DNA of 62,000 bases from Mesostigma viride (GCA_009746045.1 RPFO01000167.1:1975652-2037651); one strand, 5' to 3'; shown: positions 25,453 to 38,615, counted from the first letter of the stretch. Made by a program: numbers and translations. Notes: generated by a model from the letters alone, not told the origin.

Positions 25453-26191
25453 ATGGCGACTCTGTGCGAGAACCTCGGGGCGTCCAAGGTCCGCCGCATG
25501 CTCACCAATGAGATCATGGGCGACAGTTCCGGCAGCGCCACCGTCAAGGACCTGACAGTCCAGGCGCAGGAGCGGATCGTCATCAAGCCCAACGGGGGAT
25601 CCGGCTCCCACGCCACCAAGATCGTCAACGTCATCGGAGACACCAACATCACCGGCAAGCTCACCGTCGGCGAGTTCACCTTCTCCGGCACGCCCAAGAT
25701 CCAGGACCTCACCTTCAACAACAGCGCCATCGCCACCACCAACAACGTCATGTCCCTCAGCGCCGCCCAGAGCGTGCGGGTGGAGGACGTCGTATTCACC
25801 GACAACCAGATGGCGCCCGCCACCGACGTCAACCTGGTCCTCGCCGCCGGCGCCACCTCCTCCGTCCTGGTGGAGGGCGTCAAGCTGACAGACAACACCG
25901 TCAGCACCTCCTCCGGCACCCTCGCCCTCACCGCCGAGTCCGGCACCGTGCAGGTCGAGAGCGTCACCTTCACCGACGGCGTCGTCAGCACCGCCTCGGG
26001 ACCTCTGGAGCTCACCTCCGCCGCCGGCACCGTGCAGATCGAGGACGTCATCTTCACCAACTCCGCCCTCACCGTTGACGGTGACGCCGACATCTCCCTG
26101 ACCGCCGGCGCCACCCACTCCGTCGTCCTCGAGAACGTCAAGATCACCGACAACGCCGTCGACACCACCTCCGGGGCCCTCACCATCGCCT
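25453..26191 (+). pseudogene. repeat-type fibre protein, 5' part of a gene split by a transposon
   Basis: The N-terminal segment carries a conserved head (RIVIKPNGG, then a VNVIGDTNITGKL strand repeat) shared with the gene at 35143-38615. It then has tandem beta-solenoid-like units of about 58 residues with the pattern GTVQVE-x-V-x-FTD and DISLTAGATHSVVLENVKIT. Coding is interrupted at 26192 by the transposon and would run into a stop 20 bases later. Joining to the part from 32110 restores the frame exactly (2364 nt, 788 codons). Probably a virion fibre that binds cells or glycans. Confidence 0.85.
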
Positions 26192-26203
26192 CACTAGGAA
26201 CTC

Positions 26204-26545
26204 AGATCTGAGATTTTTCTCAGTTTTTCTCAGTTTTCTCAGTTTTCTCAGGAAGGCTGCCTGAGATTTCCTGAGATTTCCTGAGATTTCCTGAGATTTC
26301 CTGAGATTTCCTGAGATCAACTGAGAAAAATCTCAGTTTTCTCAGGAAAACTGAGAAAATCACCTGAGAAAACTGAGAAAACTGAGAAAAAACTGAGATC
26401 AGCCTGAGAAAGTCGCCTGGCCTGAGATTTTTTTTTCTCAGGAACGAAATTTCTCAGGCGCCCGGTTTTTTCTCAGGTTGCTGCCTGAGAAAATCTGAGA
26501 CTGAGAATATCTGGGAAACTTAAGGCCTGAGAAAAACTGAGAAAC
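26204..26545. repeat. left subterminal CTGAGA repeat array
   Basis: Dozens of copies of TCTCAG / CTGAGA with TTTT or TTTC spacers, in both orientations, adjacent to the left terminal repeat. The block CTGAGATTTC recurs six times in a row near 26260-26315. Confidence 0.85.
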
Positions 26546-27095
26546 CTCATGCACACAGAGAAATCGCATTCATACCACGCAACCAGAAATCACTTTGATT
26601 ACAAATTATAATAATTTCTTGTGCAGTTGGAGTACAGCTCTTCAAGTTTAATAAGAACATCAATTTCAGTCACTAGACGAGTTGCTACAATCTGCTTCAG
26701 CGTAGCTCACTTTTCCATACGCCCTTGCACTTCTCCTCGTTGGTGCAAGGTCGCCCCGGCTAGGTTCAGCCACATTCTTGTGCTGCCTACCCCCTCTCCC
26801 CCTCTGCCCACGATTCCCCCGCGTAGGTTCAGCCGCATACTCGCGGCCATCGCCACCACGGGCAGAATCAGCAGCATTTTCTGCTGCAGGCTGCCTCCTT
26901 CCTCTCCCCCTCCGTCCACGCTTCCCCGTGCAGGTTCAGACGCATTGTAGCTGCATGGGTCATCACTGTCGCTGCTAGGTGGAGCCACATCCTCTTGGCT
27001 ACCATTATCACTGCCGCTGCAGATGGAGGAATCAGTTTCTGCTGCAGGCTGCTTACCCCTCCTCTTCCTTGGTGCAGGCATGCCATCCTCGCTGC

Positions 27096-27165
27096 CACAC
27101 TAGGAACGGAGTGTTGACAAACTTTGACAATTGTTTGTCAAGAATTGTCAAATAGTTCTAGTGTG
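27096..27165. repeat. nested 70-bp inverted-repeat mini-element
   Basis: Begins CACACTAGGAAC and ends GTTCTAGTGTG, which are near-inverted copies sharing the CACTAGGAAC core with the host element's own terminus. Between them are several TGACAA motifs in both orientations. It may be a collapsed end pair of a related element. Confidence 0.5.
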
Positions 27166-27534
27166 ACCCGCTGGCTTCACACAGCCAAAAAAAAAAAAAA
27201 TTAATCAATTTTTGGCGGTAGAGAGACCATGGAGGGACTGCCCGCTGCCCGCTGTAGACGCATACTGTAGTTCGTAGAAGCGTACTCCTTCGCTGCACTC
27301 CGGAGAGGAATCGTGACGGACTGACGGTCTCCTTCGCTGCCCTCCAGAGAGGAGGCCGCTAAAGCGGCCGCTCGCTTCGCTCGCTGGGAGCTTTGCGCGG
27401 ATTGGTTGGCAGTTCTTCCGTGCGCTTGGCGCGGATTGGTGGTCAGTCAGTCCGCCCCTTCTGGATTGGCCGCGTACTCGGTGATGCCCTGAATAGTGTC
27501 GGATTACCTTACATTGCCAAATTAGTAATATAGA

Positions 27535-27850
27535 TTCTTGACATATCAACTGACATGACCTTGACAAACCTTGACAGAACTTGACAAAAGCTTGACATGA
27601 TAACATCAAAGGCTTGACAAACCTTGACAGAATGTTGAAAGGTTGACAAAACCTTGACAATCTTTGAAATATCAACATATCAACACGGAAAAAAATGTCA
27701 ATACACTGACAAACCAAGGTGATGTGTCAAGAAATGTCAAGACGTTAACAAACGAAGGCCAAAAAAATTGTTAACATGACAAAATGTCCACAAATGTTAA
27801 CATGACAAACGTCAACATGACAACCAAAGGCGTAGCAAACTGACAAATCA
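27535..27850. repeat. TTGACA repeat cluster
   Basis: About twenty copies of TTGACA/TGTCAA, mostly in one orientation, resembling a second subterminal array and the motifs in the nested 70-bp element. Probably the remains of another transposon inside the 5.9-kb element. Confidence 0.5.
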
Positions 27851-28502
27851 ACACCACGCACAGGTAAACTTATTTCATTAAAATCAACAAGTTCAAAAGA
27901 CCACCTAAACCAAGTCATCATCATCATCATCATCAAAATCAACATGGCTGCTACCTTGCTGCCTGAATTGCGGTTTTCTGCATTACATTAGCATGACAAA
28001 CTGTACTGACAAAACACATGAAGGAGAAGTGCACTCAATCACAGTCCGAGGGTGGCGGGCAAGATGCACAGCCACAAGCATCTTACAAATGCAGTATAAC
28101 ATCCGCGTAGGGCTGTCCCAGCGATCATTGCTGAAATTAATGGACGACTTTCTAGAAATTTACCGCAGGAGACTGTCCAGTGCTACAGCGATGTGATGAG
28201 GGCTCAGAGCCTACAAAATCTGTGTCCGCAGGTGCCCTCCCCGCCATGCTGGGCTGGCCGATGTGTGCGCCATGGTTGTGTTAGGTAGATTGCCTGCATG
28301 CAAGGGAAACATGCGTTATCCAGCAAAGCAGCAAAGGGAACACACAACGATCTTAAGTGAGATGAAACCCGACGCCTTGACGCGCCAACAACGTTGCATT
28401 ACCTAAATCAGTTGTGTGTAATGAGACGGCGTGAGAGCACAGCAGTCGCGTGGCTGTTTGTGAGTGATGGCTTGATTTTTGGACCGAGAAAGTGAGATAG
28501 TG

Positions 28503-28607
<105 letters not shown>

Positions 28608-28818
28608 CCTGGTATTCTCACCTAAACTGTCCCTATGTACCTCACAAGATGTAGGGAACTGCGAAACCACAGGAATACCTAGAGAAGAGCGCTTCCTGGC
28701 TCACGAAAAACTCGCCGATTGAGTGCTTGACGTTCACGTTTGATAATGCTGAACTGCGTTATCAAATCATCTGCGTTATCAAATCATCATCTGGCAGAGT
28801 CACGTCACTTGGTTGGTG

Positions 28819-28851
28819 CCGGGCCCGCTACAAAAAACGTAGCGGGCCCGG
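28819..28851. repeat. perfect 13-bp hairpin
   Basis: The arm CCGGGCCCGCTAC is followed by a seven-base A-rich loop and a perfect inverted arm. Very GC-rich in an AT-richer context; could be a fold-back element remnant. Confidence 0.7.
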
Positions 28852-30574
28852 TGATGTCGCTATTACACCACCCGACTTTACATCGAGTCACTGTGAATGA
28901 TATATATATGGCTGCCTACAGCACCGCGCATGGTGTCCAAGTAAAATTATGGCGCTGCCAAGGCTGCGTACCTGCCGTTATCGCCTTGGTCTTTGTCACG
29001 GTGGCGTTCTCCAATTCACGTGCAACGTCCACTTCCTGTGCCAGCTCTGGCGCGGCGCGTGCCCTTCGGGCTGAATTTCAAATTTCCGCGTGCAGTCCGT
29101 TGGAGAGGGGCGCTGCGTCCGGAGTCCGGACTTGGGAATTCGGAGGCTGCTGGTCGCACAAAAGATCGTTGTTGGCTGTTGAGTGATGTCCGACTGGCAC
29201 GATGGAGAGGGCTCCATCACATTGGCGACCTCACCAGTGGCCCACATGTACCGACGAGACCTGCATCTCGAGCTTGTCGGCCCTCACGCTGCAGCTGTCG
29301 CCATGCGAGACGCCCTGAGACTCTCGGCATGATTTTTCCCGTGCAATATCACGCCCTCGATTCGCAGCAAGGCCCGTCTGCTCCAATATGGCCGACTGCG
29401 GGCTGTGCCGTAACAGGAAATGTCCGGGTGATGGCAGGCAGTGCCTACCCATCCCACCGCACGCACCGCGTCAAGCAATATTTCCACTTCCGCTGCTGCT
29501 GGGCACCGGGCTACTGCCTACATTTCTTCAATCGCTCCATCGCCTCCTCCATGGTGCCTCGCTCCCTGCGGCCCCTCCGCCACGCCGGATATCCATGGCA
29601 ATCAAGCCTACCGGCTACCACCATACCGGCCACGAGCCCTTGCTGCACCAAACGAAGTGTGCGGCCCCGAATTAAGTGAAGTACACGGCAGGACTGGGAA
29701 CCACCTGAAATTACATCGGGGTCTCCAGTGGACTTGGCGTCACATCTTGCTAACGTTGTCACTGTCGGCAGTTGTCAGTTGCTGTTGGTTGTTGCATGCT
29801 GAGGGTTGCAGATGTTCTAGGAACAGCTGGTCCAATGTTGCTATGCATGCAGTTACTCTTGCCATTACGTGTGTCCGTGTGCCTCCAACCATCCCGCCAC
29901 AATGCCAGCACCCTCCACCCCGCTAACTCCCACTCGCCCCACTCCCCTGCCTGTTCCATACCCGCCCCACCCACAAATATACGTCACAGACATCCACATG
30001 CCGTTATCCATCCCCACCTGACTACGGACTACTCTCGCCCCCACGCTGAGGTCCCCCACAACACCGTAACACCGCCCTCCTCCCCCAAACCATCCGATGA
30101 CCCACCCGACCATCCACCTTGAGTCCCCCCAAACCAACCTATCTGACTACCACCCTTCCGTATTACATACACCACCTTCCACACCAACATAACAAACCAC
30201 CTACTAAACAAACCTACCGCCCCACAACGAGGTTCCCCTACACCACTGCACCCCGCCCACCCCGCCCCCCGCTGCCCCAACATACGATGACTCCACCCCA
30301 CCATCCACGTGAAGCATAACCATCCACCCCGGCCTCCGGGGCAACCAATCAGCTGTCCACTCAACCATAACTGACACTGCTGCACCGACCACCGGCAAGC
30401 CCGCCTACGTACCATACCCAAGCCACCCACGCAACCCAAGCATCCCCAACCCTCACACGAACCTGTGACCTACGCACGAGCTACCTACAACTGCGACTCA
30501 CAACTACTACATAATCAACCCATAACAATGTCCCCCATGACCCCCGCCAAAGGGGGGGGTCCCCCCAATAGTCC

Positions 30575-30575
30575 A

Positions 30576-30606
<31 letters not shown>

Positions 30607-31010
30607 ACAATACCCAGGACCACGAGTACCCACCCAATTCACCTCCCACAACGGTATCACCCACGAGTCCAGTGCCCCACCCATGTCCACAGCGACACCC
30701 CGGAGACTTCACCACGCCCACCGACTGCACGCACGCACACCTAGCTGCACACTCCAACGCACCTACCCTCGCACGCACGCATGCACGCAGCCATCAACCC
30801 ACCCACCAAGGCACGCCTGCACAAACGCGCACATGCACAAGTGCACGCACACGCACACAATGCTGCACACTCTCACGCACCCACTCACGCAAGCACGCCT
30901 GCACACAGCCATCAACCCACCCGCGAAGGCACGCCTGCACAAACGCACTCATGCACAACTGCACGCACTCACCCACGCACGCACACCTAGCTGCACGCCT
31001 GCACGCAGTC
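30575..31010. repeat. CA-rich microsatellite and degenerate CACG-type duplication
   Basis: A (CA)n tract near 30580-30603 is followed by about 300 bases rich in GCAC/CACG, including two diverged copies of a roughly 120-bp unit (near 30780-30860 and 30895-30975). Confidence 0.6.
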
Positions 31011-31744
31011 ACGCAATGCATGGCAGCATGCCCGCCTTCTATATCATTCTTGGAATATCATGTTGCATATGGCATTATTATCATGTTTGTAAATTTAACT
31101 CCTTGCTTTCTGTATGCTTTCTTTCTTTGGGGGATGACTTGATGCAGATCGTGGAGCATACAAGCTCGACGAGAAGACGTACACATCAATATTGAGTGAA
31201 ACCACCGTTGCTGGGCTCTGGCATGCCAGCTGTTATATTCTGATCAGACACTCCGCAAAGGTGAAAACCTTTGCGTTCAGTGCCAGGCCGCGGAAAACGC
31301 GGAAAACGCGATCTGCAAATGAATCCGACCGGAATCGAACTGGGGACCTCTCGCACCAATTTTGCTGACTATAGGACGGACGTCTCCGGTTACCATGGCA
31401 TCGCCAACTTACACCTACAGTCATCCGCAAAAGTTCTATAGCTGTTATAGTAGCTGTTATAGTAGCTGTTATATGGCCATGAGCCATCAGCTAGCAATCC
31501 AGAAATAGGATGAGAGCAGTTTTGAGTCGATGTTTTATATTTTGATGGTATTGAAACGATGAGTCACAGAATGCCACAATGAAACATAAGTTCATTACTA
31601 TCAAACAGCGTGATGCCATGAATGCCACGCCTAATACCACAAGATGTGCTAATAACGTATTTAATTCATTAATGAATTGCTGGATTTATTGCATGATGGT
31701 GTTATGCTTGTTAGAATACACATTTAATTCGGGCAATGGCATGC

Positions 31745-32095
31745 CTGAGAAAATGCCCTGAGATTTTAAGCGCCTGAGAAAATGCCCTGAGATTTTCAGC
31801 GCCTGAGAAAATGCCCTGAGATTTTCAGCCTGAGAAAAAAAAATCTCAGTGTCCACGTAAAATCTCAGTTTCCACTTAGCCCTGAGATTTCCTGAGATTT
31901 CCTGAGAAAAAGCCAATTTTCTCAGGCCAATCTCAGGAAATCTCAGGTCACTTTCTCAGGAAATCTCAGGAAATCTCAGGAAAATCTCAGGAAATCTCAG
32001 GAAATCTCAGGACATCTCAGGAAATCTCAGGAAATCTCAGTTTTTTTCTCAGGAAATCTCAGGAAATCTCAGGAAATCTCAGTTTTCTCAGTAGC
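31745..32095. repeat. right subterminal CTGAGA repeat array
   Basis: The counterpart of the left array: repeated TCTCAGGAAA and CTGAGATTTT motifs directly adjoining the right terminal repeat, with the strand bias reversed. Confidence 0.85.
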
Positions 32096-32109
32096 GAGTT
32101 CCTAGTGCT

Positions 32110-33734
32110 CCGCCGCCGGAACCGTGCAGGTCGAGAACGTAATCTTCACCGACTCCGCCCTCACCGCATCCGCCGACGCGGACATCTCCCTGACCGCCGG
32201 AGCCACCCACTCCGTCGTCCTCGAGAACGTCAAGATCACCGACAACGCCGTCGACACCACCTCCGGGGCCCTGACGCTGGCCTCCGCCGCCGGAACCGTG
32301 CAGGTCGAGAACATCATCTTCACCGACTCCGCACTCACCGTCTCCGCGGATGCCGACCTGTCCCTCACCGCCGGCGCCACCTCCGCCGTGCAGGTCGAGA
32401 ACGTCAGGTTCATGGACAGCGCCGTCACCACCTCCGCCGGAACCCTCTCCCTCACCTCGCATAACGGCGACGTCGACATCGAGGACGTCACCATCACCAA
32501 CCAGACCATCAGCACCGACCAGAACGTGCTCGCCCTGGACGCCGTCGTTTCCGTCGACGTCAAGAAGGACCTCGTGCTCACCTCCACCGCGGGCGGCAGC
32601 GGCAAGGTCACCACATCCGCAGGCAACCTCGAGCTAGCCCCCGCCGGCGGTGTCGTCAAGATCGTCGGCGAGCTGCAGGTCGACGGCGCCATCAACAGCA
32701 TCACCACCACCGAGACCAACCTGCGCATCGAGGACAAGACAGTCACCCTCGGCACCGGCGCCACAGACAACACCAAGTCCAACGGCGGCGGTGTGATCGT
32801 GGCCGGCAACCCCGCCTACGCCCCACGCGCCATCACATGGAACATGGGCGCCGGAGAGGCGTCCCAGGAGAAGGGAGACTTCACCGGATCCTACTGGCAC
32901 GTCGAGGGCGGACAGCTCATGTTCTCGCGCACCATCGCCAGTGCCGAGCGCCTCGCGCCAGGCACCAACGTCAAGCTGTCCGAGCTCGCCTCCGGCAGCG
33001 ACACCTACCGCTGGGAGTTCTCCGCCGGCAAGGACAGCACCGTCGGCGCCCCCACCGCCAGCTTCGCCGGAAACGGCTCCGTGGCCGGAGGGGTGCTCAA
33101 GCTGTCCGGATCGCAGTTCGACCAAGTCCAGAACCTCGGCATCACCGGCACCTTCTCCCTCGTGATGAAGGTCATGCCCCAATTCGACCTCGCCACCCTC
33201 ACCCTCCTCACCGACCTGCTCATGTATGGATACATCCAGGTCCAGGTCGCGGCGGGAGGATATCTGGCCTTCTCCGACGGCGCCAACGCCGCCATCGTCA
33301 CGAACACGCCCATGCACGCCGACCCCTTCGTCCTCTGCATCACCGTCAGCGGCACCGAGGTCAAGTTCTACGTGGACGGCGCGCTCGCCGCGTCCTCCGC
33401 CAACGGTCTCCTCGGCCCCAACCCAGCGCTCGTCCTCAACGGAGGCTACGTCGGCGAGGTCTGGTACGACGACGTCCGCTTCGTCGCCGGCCAGGCGCTG
33501 ACCGCCGCCAACACCATGCTCTACGGCTGGAGGGAGATGTACGCCGCCCCCGAGATCGTCACCTACGGGTTCCGCATCGCCGACGACGAGAGCATGCAGC
33601 TCGTCAAGGTGCGCGGGTCAGGTGCCACCAGCCGCGTGCTGGCCAGGCCAGCGCCCAACACCATCACCGCCAGCAACTCCATGGGCACCGTCGGCGACTC
33701 CCGGGTCTCCGTCCTGCTCGAGTCTCTCAACTGA
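32110..33734 (+). pseudogene. repeat-type fibre protein, 3' part of the split gene
   Basis: Continues the solenoid units in frame, then a transition block (LRIEDKTVTLGTG, ITWNMGAGEASQEKG, GSYWHVEGGQLMFSRTI) typical of fibre proteins. A LamG/concanavalin-like domain follows (about 33120-33500, with VWYDDVRFVAG). The end is a C-terminal module LYGWREMYAAPE ... MQLVKVRGSG ... NTITASNSMG shared with the gene at 35143. No promoter precedes this part, so without transposon excision it should not be expressed as a functional protein. Confidence 0.85.
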
Positions 33735-33983
33735 TGTTTCTGATGTTTCTAATGAATGATCATTGATTGTCGTGATGAATTAATTGCAGATTACTGTACT
33801 AGGCCTGTCTGTCACTGATGAGGAATTGCATGTAGAGTCGTAACTCGTGATTTCGTCTAATTGATCTTTATTTGATTTTAATAAAACAACGAATGAGGCA
33901 GCAAACACCCGCGTTATCATTCATGCATTCAATCCACGCAGAGCTCAAAAATATCGGCGCTCAGAGTACGATCGAGCGTCGGG

Positions 33984-34867
33984 ATGTCGAACGAGGCAAG
34001 ACTGAATCTCCTGATACAGCAAGCGGCCACCATGCTCAGAAGGAAAACCCTAGCACCCCACGAACGCGCCATACTGGAAACGCAATTGACGGAATCCCGC
34101 GCCGCCCTCGCCGATATGAAGAAGGAGGCCAGCAGCGCGGTCAAGCGGGTACCTGCAGCGCAGGCACCATCAGTAAAGCGAGAACCAGCAGTGCGGTCAG
34201 TAAAACGAGAACTGTTTCCTGCGACGCCGGCACCAGACTTGTCGCGCCGACCTGGACAGACAGCCCAGGTAGTAGACGAGGACAAAGTACACCGCATCCT
34301 GGCCGCGATCCAAGAGGCGCAGGCCAACGGGTTGCCGTCGGCGGGGCTGGAGGCTCGGCTAAACAAAGCCCTGTCCCTGCTCGATCGGGGAACCGGGGAA
34401 GACGCGCCGGTCCCGCCGCCGAAGCGCTCCAGGGCAGAACCCCCGCCGCCGCCGCGGGCCTCCGGTGCGTCCCATGCTGGCAAGGCGCCTGCCGCCCGTG
34501 TACGATACACCGGCCCCGCGTTCGCCCCCTGGTCCCTTTCCCCCCCCCCTCTATTCCTAAACCGTCACAAGCGGGTCCCTCTGACCTACCTGAGAGGAAT
34601 CGGATGATGCAAGCACTCGAGGAGCGCCGTCTGTTGTCGTATGAACCCCGAACTCCCGATTCAGAGGCGCGAATCCGGGTATTGGACAAAAAGATAGAAG
34701 ACTTACTTTACCCTCCCCCAAGCTTCCCCGGCCCTTCACGAGGCCCGTGGGAGGATCAACTCAGGAAGAAACAGAAGTGGGTCGACCCAGAGGACTACGA
34801 GGCGTTTGCCAGCAGGCACAGGCCGCCCCCGCTCGGGGGCGCGGACAACCCCATCGTGCTGGACTGA
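33984..34867 (+). CDS. Ala/Pro-rich charged protein, frameshift in a C10 run (about 294 aa)
   Basis: From ATG 33984 an N-terminal helix-rich part (NLLIQQAATMLRRK, LETQLTESRAALADMK) is followed by a repeat-like VKRE/SVKRE stretch, a helical EDKVHRILAAIQEAQ segment and proline-rich sequence. The frame changes at the C10 run 34540-34549. The C-terminal part has RMMQALEERRLLSYE, a coiled segment and the end GGADNPIVLD, an acidic-hydrophobic tail. The span is one base short of whole codons. No enzyme motif. It may be a DNA- or capsid-associated scaffold. Confidence 0.55.
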
Positions 34868-35052
34868 TCACGTCCTCCGCCTCGTCGACCCTCCGCTGCG
34901 ACTCCGCCCGCCCCTCGACTTCCTGCGGCCGCCATGACCGAGGCCAGCGCCGCCTCCTGGACCCGCCGCTGGCCCCACAGCCGGAGCTGCCCCTTGCGCA
35001 AACAGTACGCCTGCGTGCCGTACTTCGTCCCTGAGGGCGGAGGCGCTTTCAT
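34868..35052 (-). CDS. possible small basic protein
   Basis: An ATG at 35052 opens a short segment KYGTQAYCLRKGQLRLWGQ followed by Arg/Ser/Gly-rich sequence. Another minus-strand frame in the same interval ends at 34868, exactly next to the stop of the converging gene. One frameshift would join them into a roughly 60-residue basic protein. Weakly supported. Confidence 0.25.
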
Positions 35053-35142
35053 ACCGCAGTACAAACGCAATGGTGATGTCGTAGGCATCAAACACAATAC
35101 ACGCGCGCGAAAAAAATTACGAATCCGCTACATAACGTAAAA

Positions 35143-38100
35143 CTAGAATGACATCTGGCTCTCGCTGACCACGGAGGCGGAGGCGGACCCGATGGCGCCC
35201 ATGCTGTTGCTGGACGTGATCGTGTTGGGAGCGGGGTTCACGCCCACCCACCCGTTGCCGCCAGAACCACGCACCTTCACCAGCTGCAGCCCCTCGTTGT
35301 TAGAGATGCGGAACCCGTACGTCACCGTCTGGCTGCCCGCGTACATCTCCCTCCACCCGTACAGCTGGGTGTGCGCCGACGTGATCGCCGCGTTCTTGAC
35401 GCGCACGTCGTCGAACCACAACGAGTAGCCGGGCTGCGCCTTGCCGGGGCCCAGAATCAGAGTGGGCGTGGGGCCCACGTCCACCGACGAGGGGATCGTG
35501 GCCGCCAACACGCCGTCCACGTACAGACGTGTCGACGAAAGGCTGCCGTCACGCACGACGGCCATGACGAACGGAGTCGCCCCCACCACCGGCGATGTCT
35601 CCGCGGACGCGGTTCCGTCCGTGACGGTCAGGCATCCGCTGTTCGTCACCGTCACGCGCGTCGCCGCGGAAGTCCCCAAGGCGTTTCTGAAACGGACGTA
35701 GTCGTACGTGACCTCCTGCGCCGACTGCTGTCGAGTGGTACCCCCGATGCGCAGGTACGAGTTGGCCACCTTGATCTGGGGGTTTTGCAGAACCGAGTCC
35801 GGAAGCGTCACGCCGTTCTGCCCCGTCTGCAGATTCACCTCGACGTCGTCGTACCAAAGCTGGAATAGGTTACGCGCGTCGGATAGCCCCTCGACCGCGC
35901 CCGTGTACGTCTTACGCAGGAGACGATACTTGTGATAGGCGCCGTTGGTGGGACGGTTGCCAGCGCTCGTGAGCGCCTCGAGGTACGTGAACGGAATTCT
36001 GAGAAGACGATCTGTTTTTCCAAGGTCCTCTGTGACGATGTACAGATTGGCATTGGCGGAACAATAAAGAGAGACGCGCGCACCATTGGATGGGCCGGCA
36101 TAATCATCTCCGACGAAGAAGATTCCGAAATTGTTCACGTTTCCGACAGCCGTCGTCTTCATGCGAGCCTCCACCGTCCACTCTCCGTATCCGTCATTGG
36201 GAGTAGCGCCCGTGGTGTCCAGATCGGTCATTTGAACGTACCTGGTGCTGACGCTCTGCGCGGGGCACACAACCTCGCCGCTGACCGCCGTCACGCCGGC
36301 AAACGAACCGCTCGTCCCCGTCCCGGTGTTGGCCACGCTAGTCAGGTTGGCGGCGTCGTCGAACCACTTACCCAACCAAACGCTATCGGCGTTTCCCTCG
36401 TACGACGCCAAGACCGTGCCGTTCGCGGCAGTCGACGACAGGTCCGCCCCGGGGATCACCTTCGCGACGATCGTGAAGGTGCTGTTGGGCAGGGACGTGG
36501 CGCACGTCGCCTTCTGCGTCCCCGAGTCGTCCACGCGCAGAACGCCGCCGGAAACGGTGGACCCGGATACCAGCGTCAGCGTCTTGGCCCCCACCTCGGA
36601 CACGGCGTTCGTGTTGAACTCCCACCGCACGTCGTCCGACCCTGAGTCCAGACCGGCGAGATTCGTGTTGGTCCCGGGCGCCTCGCGGTCGGCGGCGGTG
36701 ATGGTGCGGGACAGCAGCAGCTGGCCGCCCTCCAGGTGCCAGTACGAGCCGCCGTGGTCGCCCTTGTCCTGCGAGGTCTCGCCGGCGCCCATGTGCCAGG
36801 TGAGGGCGCGGTTGCCAAAGGAGGCGCTGCCGTCCACGAACAGGCCGGAGTTTTCGGAGGCCGCGTTGGTCGAGGCCATGCCCTTGTTCAGCTTGAAGTA
36901 GTCCACCGACCAGTTCTGGTTGGCACCGTTTGGTGAAGAGCTGCCAAACATCATCGTAAAATTTTGGCTGTTTGCCAGGTAGCTTGTTGCGATCGTAGTT
37001 GGCGATCCTCCGAATGTGATTGGAACGGTAGCCCCGCCATCTTTGGAAAACGTAAACGTCCCCGTGCACACCCCCCCGGACCACTCGAATGACAGCTTGA
37101 ACAGGTACGTCCCCGCAGAGTTAAGCATGTTAACCGCGTCGGAGGTGATATTGATTTGAGCTCCACCAGCCACGGACCTATCGAGACGGAGCGCGCCATT
37201 GCTAGCGGAAAACCGATAAAACGATTGACCTGGGATAAAGTTTTCGATGCCGAAAAACTGATACGCACCGTTTACATTTGAGGCCAGGGCACTGCTAATT
37301 GTGACGGGGAACTCGATGTACAAATTGTCCGCGCTCAGATTAATGAGGCTGGTAGGGATATTTGCGTACTCAGTCGGATAGTAAAATGCGGTCCTTGAAT
37401 ACGTCTGAGTCGTGATATTCAACACCCCGCCACTTACACTTGCTCCATTGAACGTCGATACCATGACGTTGCTGTACCCGGGCGCTGCGTTAGAAGTACC
37501 GGTGAACGGGAAGTCCATGATCGTAGCAGACCCGGGCTGGTAGCCCACCTTCACCTTCTTGTCCACGATATCCAGGTTCCCGCTGGCGTTGGTGCTCTCG
37601 AGCACGCCCGCCACCTTCAGGTCCCCTCCCACCACCATGTTGCCGGTGCTGGTGATCGTGCTGGAGCCCGTCAGAGCCCCCGTGACGGCCACCGTGCCGC
37701 TCGCGCTGGTCAGCTCCAGATTGCCCGCCGAGGTCGTCACCTTGCCGCTGCCGCCCGCAGTGCTGGTCAGGGTCAGGTCCTTGGCGACCGCCACGCTGGA
37801 GCTGCCGGTGCTGATGCTGTTGTTAGTCACAGTGATGCCGCCCACGTCCACACGGTTGGCCACCGCCCCCGCGGAGGTCAGAGAGAGCGTGCCGCTGCTG
37901 GTGGTGATGCCCGCGGTCTTCACCTTCACGCCGTCGATCACCACCGACCCGGTGCCGTTGGACGAGAGCGTCAGGTCCGCGTTGGCCACGTTGTTGCTGA
38001 TGCCCGAGGTCTTCACCTTCACGTTGTCCAGGAGCACGGAGCCGGTGCCGTTGCTGGCCAGGGTCAGGTTGCCGTTGCCCGTAGAGGTCGACACCGACGC

Positions 38101-38615
38101 GTCCGTCACCGTGACCCCGCCCACCTGAGCGCATTAGTGGAAGCGCCGCCCGAGCTCAGCGCCAGCGCGCCGGTGGAAGTGGTCACCGCGCCGCCCTTCA
38201 CGCGCACGTTGTCCATCGCCACCGAACCCGTGCCGTTGGGGGAAAGCGTCAGGTTGGCGTTGGCGGTGACCGGGGCGACGGAGGCGTCGGTGACCGTCAC
38301 GCCGCCCACCTGGAGCGCGTTCGAGGCCGCGCCGCCAGAGCTCAGCGCCAGCGTCCCCGCCGACGTGGTCAGCGCGCGGCCGTCCAACAGGAGGTCGTCC
38401 ACCTGCAGCGCGCCGTCGATCTGCGTGCTGCCGATCACCTTGAACCTCTTAAGAGCGTGCGCGCCGAGGCCCCCGTTGGGCTTCAGCACGATGCTGTCCA
38501 GGGACTTCAACTCCAGGTTCCGCACCGTCGCGTTGGGGTTGTCGTCGCCCACGATCGCCGTAGTGTACACCTTGGACGAGCGCAGGTAGCTGAGGGTGTC
38601 GAGATTCATCGCCAT
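35143..38615 (-). CDS. giant fibre protein with solenoid repeats and lectin-like domains, one frameshift (about 1157 aa)
   Basis: The N-terminus (ATG 38615) carries the shared head (LELKSLDSIVLKPNGG, IGSTQIDGALQVDDL). About ten imperfect TSAGTLALSS/NGTGSV units follow, predicted to form a beta-solenoid shaft. Then comes the block ALTWHMGAGETSQDKG and SYWHLEGGQLLLSRT, one or two LamG/concanavalin-like domains, and the C-terminal module shared with the gene ending at 33734. One base is missing near 38126 relative to the preceding repeat copy (CCTGAGCGC versus CCTGGAGCGC); adding one base gives 1158 codons. It converges tail to tail with the split fibre gene. Likely mediates host attachment. Confidence 0.8.

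Noticed and set aside
29772-31195. Thr/Pro/His-rich ORFs inside the transposon
   Set aside because: Low-complexity translations of CA- and CACG-rich repeats; no transposase motif.
31324-31380. tRNA-like sequence on the minus strand (matching acceptor ends and a GTTCGATTCC B-box-like T loop)
   Set aside because: Only 57 nt, no room for an anticodon arm, and the T stem does not pair well. At most a degenerate tRNA-derived SINE piece, not a tRNA gene.
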